Made by a program: the position numbers and the translations under genes
The notes under the pieces: generated by a model
The model's input: the letters and a program-made list of their open reading frames with translations, nothing else
Databases searched by the model: none
Told to the model about the DNA's origin: nothing
From: JBNKLG01 sp050292235
GTDB taxonomy: Bacteria > Pseudomonadota > Gammaproteobacteria > Chromatiales > Chromatiaceae
Assembly (NCBI GenBank): GCA_050292235.1
Contig: JBNKLG010000010.1
Location: forward strand, 1-46,478
Direction of reading: 5' to 3'
Length of the DNA: 46,478 bases
Shown here: positions 13,011-20,268 of the stretch, piece after piece
Position numbering within the stretch: the first letter of the stretch is position 1
Layout of the letters: each line of letters starts with the position of its first letter

Positions 13011-14990
13011 ATGACGCGGAAAGTATTTTGGGTTTTGGCTGCGCTGTTGTGGCTTGGGGCACCTCAGGTTCAGGCGGAGGGACGACGTCCGCTCCTGATC
13101 GAAGGTAAAAAAACACTCTACCAACGGGTATTGGCCAAGCCGGAGGCGGTGCTGGTGAGTACGCCGGGTCAGGCATCATCCAAAAATGTGGTGCCCTTTA
13201 CCGTTTTCTACGTTTATGACCGGCGCAGCCAAGATGGCTCGGATTGGCTGGAAGTGGGCTATGACAGTCACGGTGACGTCAAGGGCTGGATCAAGGCCAG
13301 CCAATCCATCGACTGGGATCATGGTTTGACGGTGGCATTTCGTGATCCGGCGGGTCATGACCGGGTGATGTTATTCCGTGAGCCTGAACAATTGCAGAAA
13401 CTGGCCGAGGCCACGGTCAATGATCCTTCCACCTACGATCTTTTGTATCAAGCGGCTGCGGTGGATGGGCTACAGCCTGATAGCCCCGTTGTGGCCATCC
13501 AGCCAAAGGGTTATGTGGATATCCGCGATGATTTCTATCTGGTACCGATTCGCGAGTACAAGGATGTCTATGTGGGCGCAGAAAAGGGCCGTCTACTGCG
13601 CATCTCATCCGTACCCCATAACAGTAACGGTCAGGCACCGGTCGCTGTAGAGGCGCCAGTTCAGGCACAGGATGATGGCCTCGATGAGGCCAAAGGCCCA
13701 GCGTTGGATACTGGCGTGGTCTTTGTGATTGACTCCACGCTTTCCATGGACCCTTACATTGCTCGTACCCGGGCAGCAATACAAAAGATTTACGATGATA
13801 TTGCCCAGAATGATCCTCAGGGCAATGTCTCCTTTGGTCTGGTGGCCTTTCGCAGTGACCCCTCTTTTGCCTCGGGCATTGAGTATCGCAGCCTGGTCTA
13901 TGCAGATTTGCTGAAGGGCCGTTCCGCTTCGGACTTTTTCTCCAGCGTAGCGGAGCTCAAGGCCGCTACCGTATCGACGCGGGACTTTCGCGAGGACTCC
14001 TTCGCTGGCGTCAAGCAGGCCATCGACAGCATCAGTTGGGGCAGCTATCAGGCACGTTATATCATCCTGATCACTGATGCGCCCTCTTACGAAGGCAGTG
14101 ATCCCAGCTCTGGTACCGGCATGAGTGCTGATGCGCTACGCCAACTGGCTCGTGACAACAACATCGCCATTTTTGTCCTTCACCTGAAGACAACCGCTGG
14201 CTCGACTACCCATGATGAGGCCAAACAGCAGTACAAGGCTCTCTCCTATGTGCCAGGCATTGGCGATCTCTACTACGGTGTTCGTACGGGCGCGGTTGGC
14301 GATTTTGGCCGTGTTCTGGATGCCCTGGGCGCCCAATTGGTGGCCCAGATGCGGCGCGATTTTACCAAGACACCGACAGCGGCTCCTGGGGATGATGCCC
14401 AGCTGGCCACTTTGCAGGAGAAGGCCGGCAAGCTGGGCTATGCCTTACGCATGCAGTATCTGGCCAAAAAAGAGAAAGGAACCATCCCGACAGTTTTTGA
14501 TGCCTGGATCGTCGATCGCGATCTCAAAAGTCCGGAGCGGAAGGTGGTGGATGTTCGCGTTCTTCTCACCCGGGACCAGTTGAGTGACCTCTATCAGATG
14601 TTGAGTGAGGTGCTGGATACCGCAGAACAGGGTATGCTATCGCCGCGCAATTTCCTGGGTGACATCAAAACGCTGGCAGCTACTGCCAGTCGGGATGCCA
14701 ATCAGCTGGGTGGTTCAACGACCTCCAGCGGCGCTAAAAACCTGGCGGAATTGGGCTTTATTACCGAATACATCGAGGATCTGCCTTACACGGGCGATGT
14801 CATGAACGTAACCCTGACAGATTGGCGCAATTGGCCAGCCAAACGGCAACTGACTTTCATCCAGCGCCTGGAGGAGAAGGTCAACTACTACCGTGCCCTG
14901 CACGATCATACGGACCTTTGGGTGTCCCTGGATGGCGGCCCTGTGGATGGGGATTCGGTATTCCCTGTGCCGCTAGAAATGTTGCCCTGA
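13011..14990 (+). CDS. Secreted vWFA-domain protein, PpkA C-terminal-like
   Basis: Exported protein of 659 residues with a clear signal peptide (MTRKVFWVLAALLWLG, cleavage near VQA-EG). I chose the ATG at 13011 because GAGGA lies 8 bases upstream; an in-frame ATG at 12993 overlaps the previous gene. The N-terminal part (about 30-110) looks like an SH3-type domain (WLEVGYDSHGDVKGWIK). A von Willebrand A domain begins near residue 235 with VVFVIDSTLSMDPYI; the MIDAS motif is DSTLS, a DxTxS variant of DxSxS. The order of SH3-like region, a DDFYLVPI segment and vWA resembles what I remember of the periplasmic half of the type VI secretion kinase PpkA, but no kinase domain is present. It is followed by an ABC ATPase 10 bases downstream. 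Exact role unknown. Confidence 0.88.
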   Translation: MTRKVFWVLAALLWLGAPQVQAEGRRPLLIEGKKTLYQRVLAKPEAVLVSTPGQASSKNVVPFTVFYVYDRRSQDGSDWLEVGYDSHGDVKGWIKASQSIDWDHGLTVAFRDPAGHDRVMLFREPEQLQKLAEATVNDPSTYDLLYQAAAVDGLQPDSPVVAIQPKGYVDIRDDFYLVPIREYKDVYVGAEKGRLLRISSVPHNSNGQAPVAVEAPVQAQDDGLDEAKGPALDTGVVFVIDSTLSMDPYIARTRAAIQKIYDDIAQNDPQGNVSFGLVAFRSDPSFASGIEYRSLVYADLLKGRSASDFFSSVAELKAATVSTRDFREDSFAGVKQAIDSISWGSYQARYIILITDAPSYEGSDPSSGTGMSADALRQLARDNNIAIFVLHLKTTAGSTTHDEAKQQYKALSYVPGIGDLYYGVRTGAVGDFGRVLDALGAQLVAQMRRDFTKTPTAAPGDDAQLATLQEKAGKLGYALRMQYLAKKEKGTIPTVFDAWIVDRDLKSPERKVVDVRVLLTRDQLSDLYQMLSEVLDTAEQGMLSPRNFLGDIKTLAATASRDANQLGGSTTSSGAKNLAELGFITEYIEDLPYTGDVMNVTLTDWRNWPAKRQLTFIQRLEEKVNYYRALHDHTDLWVSLDGGPVDGDSVFPVPLEMLP

Positions 14991-15000
14991 GTCAGTTCCT

Positions 15001-15780
15001 ATGGATCCATTGAAGATGGCCCTGGCAGCACGCAGGGCCGAAGCGGAAAAGGTGCTGATCTACCATTTGCGTGATGTGGTGAAAACCCGGGAATCGGAAG
15101 GCACCGCCTTTCGCTTGCGGGTACCCAGCCTACAGATTGCCATGGGTGAAAAGATCGCCCTGATTGGCCACAGTGGTTGCGGCAAGAGTACCTTGCTCGA
15201 CATACTGGCCTTTATTCTCCAGCCAACGGAATCTGGCTCTTTCCGGTTTCGGCCAGAGCGTGAAGACAGTCCCATCGATGTTGCCCAGCATTGGCAAAGG
15301 GGGCAGTACAACCCGCTCAGTAATCTGCGCAAATGGCATATTGGCTATGTGATGCAGACCGGTGGATTGATTCCCTATCTGACGGTCCGCGACAACATGA
15401 GCCTCTCACGTCGGCTACTGAAAATGGATCGCAGCGATGCCGCCGTGGAGGAGTTGGCTGCCCATCTGGGCATTCGTCAGCACTTGGACAAGTATCCGGG
15501 TAATCTCTCTACGGGTGAGCGCCAACGGGTGGCCATTGGCCGGGCTCTGGCCCACCGGCCGCCCATCGTGATCGCTGATGAGCCTACAGCCTCCCTGGAT
15601 CCCATCGCAGCGGAAAAGATCATGAATCTTTTCATTGAGATGGTGGATGAGTTGAATATCACAGTGATTGTGGCCAGTCATGCCTGGCGACACATTAAGC
15701 GTTTGGGTCTGCGTCAACTCTCCCATCGCACTCGTCGGGCGGCCCAGGGCAACGTGACAGAGACAGTGGTTAGCGGCTGA
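15001..15780 (+). CDS. ABC transporter ATPase (LolD/MacB/TagT-like)
   Basis: Cytoplasmic ATPase of 259 residues. Walker A is GHSGCGKST (56-64), the signature is LSTGE (169-173) instead of LSGGQ, Walker B with D-loop reads IVIADEPTASLDP, and the switch histidine is in VIVASHAW. It belongs to the LolD/MacB group, whose partners are FtsX-like permeases that work on periplasmic or membrane substrates instead of importing solutes. The next gene is exactly such a permease, overlapping by one base (TGATG). The C terminus after SHAW is basic (RTRRAAQG). By context it powers the vWA module. In T6SS loci TagT and TagS hold the same positions, but I have no alignment to confirm orthology. Confidence 0.93.
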   Translation: MDPLKMALAARRAEAEKVLIYHLRDVVKTRESEGTAFRLRVPSLQIAMGEKIALIGHSGCGKSTLLDILAFILQPTESGSFRFRPEREDSPIDVAQHWQRGQYNPLSNLRKWHIGYVMQTGGLIPYLTVRDNMSLSRRLLKMDRSDAAVEELAAHLGIRQHLDKYPGNLSTGERQRVAIGRALAHRPPIVIADEPTASLDPIAAEKIMNLFIEMVDELNITVIVASHAWRHIKRLGLRQLSHRTRRAAQGNVTETVVSG

Positions 15781-16988
15781 TGGCACATATCGGTGAGGCA
15801 GCGCGGCTATCGCGCAAAGACTATTTTCGTGAATGGCGTATTTCCGGGGCCTTTATCATCGCCCTGGCAGCAGTACTGGGTCCGATGATGGTGCTGTTCG
15901 GCCTCAAATTTGGTGTGGTCGGCGGCATGATCGACGATTTGGTGAAAGATCCGCGCAACCGAGAGATCATCCCCCTGGGTAATGGCCGCTTTGAGCAAGC
16001 CTGGTTTCAGCAAATGGCCGGGCGAAGTGAGGTGGCCTTCGTGGTGCCTCGCACGCGCCGAATTGCGGCAACCCTGCAAATGACCCGGCCAGGTCTGGGC
16101 CGTATTATGGGGATGGAGCTGATTCCTTCCGGGCGGGGTGATCCCGTATTGGAAAACCTGGGGCAATTTCCGCAAGGCTACAATGACGTGGTGTTGTCGC
16201 AACAGGCCGCTACTCAGCTCAAAGTGAAGATTGGCGATAAGGTCAGTGGTAATGTGAGTCGACGCTTCCAGGGTAAATCCGAGCGCCAAACCCTGGAATT
16301 GACCGTGGTGGCTGTGGCGCCAGCAATGGCCTTCAACCGGGAAGGGGTTTTTGTCTCCGTCAAACTCATGGAAGCGGTGGAATCCTATTTGGATGGGCGC
16401 CAAGTGGCGGCATTGGGCTGGACCGGGCTGAATCCTGATGCCAAGCGTACCTATCCAGGTTTTCGCCTTTTTGCTCGTACGCTTGAGGATGTCTCTGTTC
16501 TCAGTGCCAGTTTCATGGAGCAGGGCTTGCGGGTTCGTACCCGAGCTGACGATATTGAGGTGGTGAACCGGCTGGATAGCAATCTGACGTTGTTGTTCTG
16601 GCTGATTGCCATCATCGGTCTGTCAGGCTATTCACTATCATTGGGTGCCAGCCTGCTGGCCAATGTGGATCGAAAACGCAAAGAGCTCAGTGTGCTCCGA
16701 CTGGTGGGGTTGAGTACGGGTGACATTGTGCTCTTTCCCATGTTGCAGGCGACCTATACTGCCTTTTTCGGTTGGGTTATGGCGACCATCATCTTTTACG
16801 CTGTCTCCTTTAGCATCAATCAGATGTTTGCCGAGCAGGTCAACGCAGGGCAGTCTCTCTGCCACTTGTTGCCAGCACATCTACTGATTGCTTTGGGCAT
16901 GACCATGATCTGCGCCTTAGTGGCGGCCTTCGTGGGTGGCATGCGTGCCGCGAAAATAGAACCCTCCGAGGGCTTGCGAGACGTCTAA
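15780..16988 (+). CDS. FtsX-like ABC permease (TagS/LolC type)
   Basis: Inner-membrane permease of 402 residues. TM1 is near 22-45 (IIALAAVLGPMMVLFGLKFGVV), followed by a periplasmic domain of about 220 residues containing VLSQQAATQLKVKIGDKVSG, typical of MacB/LolC cores. Three C-terminal helices follow: LFWLIAIIGLSGYSLSLGASLL, then LQATYTAFFGWVMATIIFYAV, then LIALGMTMICALVAAFVGG. The motif ASLLANVDRKRKELSVLRLVGL is the characteristic FtsX cytoplasmic loop. Start codon overlaps the ATPase stop by one base. Such transporters act as mechanotransmitters or lipoprotein extractors, so I infer it transmits ATP-driven motion to the secreted vWA protein or the anchored helical protein. The gene ends 27 bases before the convergent cell wall hydrolase. 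Confidence 0.93.
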   Translation: MAHIGEAARLSRKDYFREWRISGAFIIALAAVLGPMMVLFGLKFGVVGGMIDDLVKDPRNREIIPLGNGRFEQAWFQQMAGRSEVAFVVPRTRRIAATLQMTRPGLGRIMGMELIPSGRGDPVLENLGQFPQGYNDVVLSQQAATQLKVKIGDKVSGNVSRRFQGKSERQTLELTVVAVAPAMAFNREGVFVSVKLMEAVESYLDGRQVAALGWTGLNPDAKRTYPGFRLFARTLEDVSVLSASFMEQGLRVRTRADDIEVVNRLDSNLTLLFWLIAIIGLSGYSLSLGASLLANVDRKRKELSVLRLVGLSTGDIVLFPMLQATYTAFFGWVMATIIFYAVSFSINQMFAEQVNAGQSLCHLLPAHLLIALGMTMICALVAAFVGGMRAAKIEPSEGLRDV

Positions 16989-17015
16989 CGTAACGCTGGC
17001 TGAACAAAGCCGAGG

Positions 17016-17711
17016 CTAAGAATCGATCAGCTTGTAAAAAAGATGACGCCCAATCCGCGCCTTCTGTTCCCCTTTCCGTGCCCACTTGGGCCTGACGTAA
17101 TCGGCGTGGTAGTGGTCAGCGTTGCCCGTAATATCCCGTAAAGCGCCAGATAGTGCCCAGCGGGCCACCTTAAGCGATTCCCGATAGTTTTCATTGTTTG
17201 GCACCACATTGGATCTGGCGTCACAGGTCCAACTGAAGGCACAACTGCCATGGCCCCGTTGGTGTACAACCCCACAGACGGAGTTGGGATAATGGCTGGA
17301 TTTCACCCGATTCATGGTGACATTGGCGACAGCGATCTTGCCCGCTTCTGACTCGATGCCCGCCTCAAAGTAGATATTCTGCGCCATACAGGAGAGTGCC
17401 GAGTGAGAGGCTGGGCGATTAAAAAGATGACGTCTGTTCGCAAGCTGGTTGTGGTGGCGCCGTTTCTTGGTATTGGCCTTGTTGGTGATCGCAGGGCTGC
17501 TAAGATCTGTATCAATAAAAGTGGCATGAAAAGCAGGTGCGGTTGCCGCCTTGGCTGTTCTCTGATCTGTCAGGCTGCGACGGTGGCGACGGTTTTTTTT
17601 GGTACTCTTTTTTGTTGATCCATGGGCGGGCTGATCGGCATCCAAAAAGGCACTTTGGGCGGGTGCCAACGGTAGCACAGAGAGGGCTAGGCTGAGGAGT
17701 AGATATCTCAT
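17016..17711 (-). CDS. Secreted SleB-type cell wall hydrolase
   Basis: Exported hydrolase of the SleB/CwlJ (Hydrolase_2) family, 231 residues. A signal peptide (MRYLLLSLALSVLPLAPAQSA) is followed by a very basic, low-complexity linker of about 80 residues (KKSTKKNRRHRR). The C-terminal catalytic domain then shows CMAQNIYFEAGIESEAGKIA, VANVTMNRVKSSHYPNSVCGVV and CAFSWTCD. The Glu in YFEAG is the usual proposed catalytic residue. The cysteine pairs suggest disulfides in the periplasm. An A8 tract on the coding strand (T8 at 17593-17600) lies in the linker and could slip. It is convergent with the ABC permease. In non-sporulating proteobacteria these proteins act as peptidoglycan amidases or lytic enzymes; the substrate bond here is not determined. 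Confidence 0.9.
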   Translation of the reverse strand: MRYLLLSLALSVLPLAPAQSAFLDADQPAHGSTKKSTKKNRRHRRSLTDQRTAKAATAPAFHATFIDTDLSSPAITNKANTKKRRHHNQLANRRHLFNRPASHSALSCMAQNIYFEAGIESEAGKIAVANVTMNRVKSSHYPNSVCGVVHQRGHGSCAFSWTCDARSNVVPNNENYRESLKVARWALSGALRDITGNADHYHADYVRPKWARKGEQKARIGRHLFYKLIDS

Positions 17712-17790
17712 GGCTGCTCATCAAAAATGATAGGGCAACGCATTCTATTAGTAATTTCTAATATTTGCAACCCGCTGGTTTTGGAGGGAA

Positions 17791-19134
17791 TTATTCTTTT
17801 GGTCTGGTGAGGTTGGGGGGTAGATATTGTTGCTGCCTGGCCCGGCCCTGCTTCAATAGGGTGTCGGGGATCTCCCCTTTACGCCGGGCATCTAAGAGGG
17901 CGGCCATCACCGGATAATAGGCATCGGTATCGAAGGCAATGAGGATCAGATCCACCCCTGCCTCCAGGGCCTTGATTGTGGCTTTGGCCTGGCCTTCCTG
18001 ACTGTGGGCGATGGCGTTCATGCTGAAATCGTCGGTAATGAGCAGGCCCTGATAGCCCCATTTTTCCCGGATCAACCCGGAGACAACGGCCTTGGAAAAA
18101 GAGGCCGGACGGTCCGGGTCCAGTACCGTCAGAATAGGGTGTCCGAGCATGATCATGGCATTGTCTTGGGAGAGATTGTGCTGAAAGGGCAGCCAATCTG
18201 CCTTAGCCAGGGTCGCTTCAGGGGTATCGAGGCGGGCGGCAAACCGATGGGTATCATTGCTCACCCGGCCCAGGCCGGGAAAGTGTTTGAGGGTGCAGCT
18301 AATCTGGTATCGGCCCAGCCCTCTGCAGTAGTCCCGGGCGGTGGCGGCTACGATTTCAGGGTTATCGGAGATGGCTCGAAGATAGATGAGGGAGTAGCGA
18401 TCCTCGGGATTTTTCAGGCCCATGTTGAGATCGACCACCGGGGCAAAGTTCAAGTTGATGCCCAGGGCAGCCAGAGCTTTTCCCTGGACCTCACCGTATT
18501 GGCGAATCCGCTCGCTACGTGTTACCGGGTTATCAGTAGAGGCAACAATCTTGGCCAAAGGCGGTTGCTTGGGCAGGGGGGGGGTGAGGCGCGAGACGAT
18601 GCCGCCTTCCTGATCGGTGGCGATCCAGAGCGGGGCCAGTCCCTGTCGCTGGCGCAGGGATTGCCATACGGCCAGTTGTTGCTGTAAGGCTTCGGATTGA
18701 TCCGGTAGATTCCGACGGGTGACGAAGATGCCCGATACCGCCTTGAGTCGCAGAATCCGCTCCAGCTCTTTCGGGTCCCGATAACCGATCAAAAGGTGTT
18801 GTCCCAGCACAGCCAATTCAGCCGGGTCGGCATGGAGAACGCGATATCGGGACAGCCGAAATTGTCCTTCGGTGACCAGAAAAAACGACAGAATGGTCAG
18901 GGTGATACCAAGGTTCAGATAGCCTGTCAGAATGCCAAAACGTCCCTTTCCAACGCCAAATTGATACCAGAGCAGTAAAACGGTCAGGCCGATCGGGATC
19001 AGCCACAGCAAGTAGGGACGAATATTGGCGAAGGAGGATTCACGATAAATCAGTGCCAGATAGCCCAGTGTGATGGCCAGGGATAATTGAAGCAGGCGAG
19101 ACAGCCCATGCAGTATCATCAGAATGCATTCCAT
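17791..19134 (-). CDS. Membrane-anchored GH3 beta-N-acetylhexosaminidase-like protein
   Basis: Glycoside hydrolase family 3 protein related to NagZ, 447 residues. Residues about 1-95 hold three predicted membrane helices (LSRLLQLSLAITLGYLALIY; YLLWLIPIGLTVLLLWY; LNLGITLTILSFFLV), absent from ordinary cytosolic NagZ. The catalytic part shows IATDQEGGIVSRL, LNFAPVVDLN, the loop KHFPGLGRVSNDTH with the Asp-His pair typical of bacterial GH3 hexosaminidases, and LLITDDFSMNAI with the likely nucleophile Asp. It probably cleaves GlcNAc from peptidoglycan fragments or another glycan; the anchor places it at the inner membrane, side unknown. A C9 coding tract (G9 at 18576-18584) lies inside the gene. 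Divergent from the Crp-type gene. Confidence 0.9.
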   Translation of the reverse strand: MECILMILHGLSRLLQLSLAITLGYLALIYRESSFANIRPYLLWLIPIGLTVLLLWYQFGVGKGRFGILTGYLNLGITLTILSFFLVTEGQFRLSRYRVLHADPAELAVLGQHLLIGYRDPKELERILRLKAVSGIFVTRRNLPDQSEALQQQLAVWQSLRQRQGLAPLWIATDQEGGIVSRLTPPLPKQPPLAKIVASTDNPVTRSERIRQYGEVQGKALAALGINLNFAPVVDLNMGLKNPEDRYSLIYLRAISDNPEIVAATARDYCRGLGRYQISCTLKHFPGLGRVSNDTHRFAARLDTPEATLAKADWLPFQHNLSQDNAMIMLGHPILTVLDPDRPASFSKAVVSGLIREKWGYQGLLITDDFSMNAIAHSQEGQAKATIKALEAGVDLILIAFDTDAYYPVMAALLDARRKGEIPDTLLKQGRARQQQYLPPNLTRPKE

Positions 19135-19194
19135 CGAAATTGGACTGTCAGCATACCCAATCCTGATCTCTGGCGTGAGGGGAGTGATGGATTT

Positions 19195-19221
19195 GCCCTT
19201 ACCCGGAATGTGGCTAAGGGC
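19195..19221. promoter_or_regulatory. Inverted repeat between GH3 and Crp-type genes
   Basis: GCCCTTA (19195-19201) and TAAGGGC (19215-19221) form a perfect 7-base inverted repeat with a 13-base spacer, in the 135-base region between two divergent genes. A possible operator, low confidence. Confidence 0.3.
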
Positions 19222-19269
19222 GGGAGAATGGGGCTAGACTGAGCGTGACCATATTGCCAAGGGTGTGCC

Positions 19270-19932
19270 ATGAGCCTGGATCCCTCTTTGATCGAACAAC
19301 AGCCCCTGTTTCAATTGCTGTCTCAGTCTGCCCAGATCGAAGTGATCAGGGCATCGCAGCAGGTATCCTTGCCGGAAAATACCCTGGTATTCGATTGTGG
19401 CAGTGGTTGTCAGATGCTGCCGCTGGTATTGTCCGGTTCCATTCGCGTGTTCAAACGGAGTGATGCGGGTCGTGAGATTACACTGTATCGCGTGACCCAG
19501 GATGATCTGTGCATCATGACCCTCAGCTGTTTGCTGGGTCAGGGACACTATCCAGCCACGGGTGTTACCGAAACGCCGGTGACAGCCATCACCCTGCCCG
19601 CTTTTTTGTTTCGGGAGTTGATCCAGAGCCAACCGGCTTTTCGGGAAAAGGTTATGGGTGTTTTTTCCGAACGGTTGGCCGAACTGATGCAGCTTGTGGA
19701 GGAGGTCAGCTTCCACAAGCTGGATCAACGTCTGGCTAAATTGCTTTTGGTCAAAGGGCCAATCATCCATGGTTCCCATCAACAACTGGCCGATGAGCTG
19801 GGCAGCGTGCGGGAGATCGTCACCCGGTTGCTTAAACATTTTCAGGATCAGGGTTGGCTGTCTTTGGCCCGGATGCGGATTGAGGTTCTGGATGTCGAGC
19901 CGTTGCGCCTCTACTCGGAAAACCCTCAGTAA
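19270..19932 (+). CDS. Crp/Fnr-family transcriptional regulator
   Basis: Regulator of 220 residues with an N-terminal cyclic-nucleotide-like beta barrel (about 20-115) and a C-terminal winged helix. The recognition region reads HQQLADELGSVREIVTRLLKHFQDQGWL, the usual Crp/Fnr helix-turn-helix with the conserved R-E/V-T/R-L pattern. The effector is unknown: there is no N-terminal CxxC cluster as in Fnr, but cysteines occur at FDCGSGC and LCIMTLSC, which might sense redox or sulfur species. The C-terminal arm and the adjacent DUF2892 gene match a common pairing in sulfur- and nitrogen-oxidising proteobacteria, where the regulator controls its small membrane neighbour. Start at 19270 is supported by family length. 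Confidence 0.93.
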   Translation: MSLDPSLIEQQPLFQLLSQSAQIEVIRASQQVSLPENTLVFDCGSGCQMLPLVLSGSIRVFKRSDAGREITLYRVTQDDLCIMTLSCLLGQGHYPATGVTETPVTAITLPAFLFRELIQSQPAFREKVMGVFSERLAELMQLVEEVSFHKLDQRLAKLLLVKGPIIHGSHQQLADELGSVREIVTRLLKHFQDQGWLSLARMRIEVLDVEPLRLYSENPQ

Positions 19933-19981
19933 CCTAAGTCACTGACATTGGTTGGGGTTCGGCCTATAAAGGAACATAAGA

Positions 19982-20000
19982 TCACGTGATGGTCACGTGA
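19982..20000. promoter_or_regulatory. Twin TCACGTGA palindromes
   Basis: Two identical 8-base palindromes, TCACGTGA at 19982-19989 and 19993-20000, are separated by TGG, with centres 11 bases apart (one helical turn). They can also pair with each other as an 8-base RNA stem with a three-base loop. They lie between the Crp-type gene and the DUF2892 gene, 24 bases before the latter's start. Either a two-site operator or an intercistronic hairpin; no U-tract, so not an intrinsic terminator. Confidence 0.55.
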
Positions 20001-20023
20001 AACCCATTGAGGAGCATGATCCG

Positions 20024-20218
20024 ATGAAATCAAATGTTGGTGGTATCGACCGAATCTTACGTCTTGTTGCTGGCGCGGGACTGGTGGCCTGGGCCGCTAT
20101 CCCCGCTCTGGGTGGACCGGTTTGGGCCTGGATTGGTGTTGTGCCTTTGGCGACCGGCGCCATTGGTTTCTGCCCGCTCTATCCCCTGTTGGGCATCAAT
20201 ACCTGTGGTAAGAAATAG
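20024..20218 (+). CDS. DUF2892 small membrane protein
   Basis: A 64-residue inner-membrane protein with the DUF2892 pattern: MKSNVGGIDRILRLVAG at the N terminus, two hydrophobic helices (AGLVAWAAIPALGG and WIGVVPLATGAIGFCPLYPLLG), and the closing GFCPLYPLLGINTC motif with two cysteines. The ATG at 20024 is preceded by GAGGAG about 10 bases upstream and matches the family start; an upstream in-frame ATG at 19997 sits inside the palindromic site and is unlikely. In many bacteria this domain is fused to or paired with rhodanese-type sulfur transferases, as in YgaP. Function here is unknown, but regulation by the adjacent Crp-type protein is likely. Confidence 0.88.
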   Translation: MKSNVGGIDRILRLVAGAGLVAWAAIPALGGPVWAWIGVVPLATGAIGFCPLYPLLGINTCGKK

Positions 20219-20251
20219 GTGCATTTAAGCCAGGATGGCTGGTTGTTGCAC
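20219..20251. terminator. Possible hairpin between convergent genes
   Basis: GTGCA (20219-20223) pairs with TGCAC (20247-20251), enclosing AGCCA (20228-20232) and TGGCT (20236-20240). It lies between the convergent DUF2892 and helicase genes. No U-tract follows on either strand, so termination is only a guess. Confidence 0.25.
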
Positions 20252-20268
20252 AAGGAGGTGTGATCGCA

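Noticed and set aside
12331..16988. A complete type VI secretion or LolCDE locus
   Set aside because: No T6SS structural gene, kinase, phosphatase or FHA protein is in the window, and Lol proteins would not have a vWA partner.
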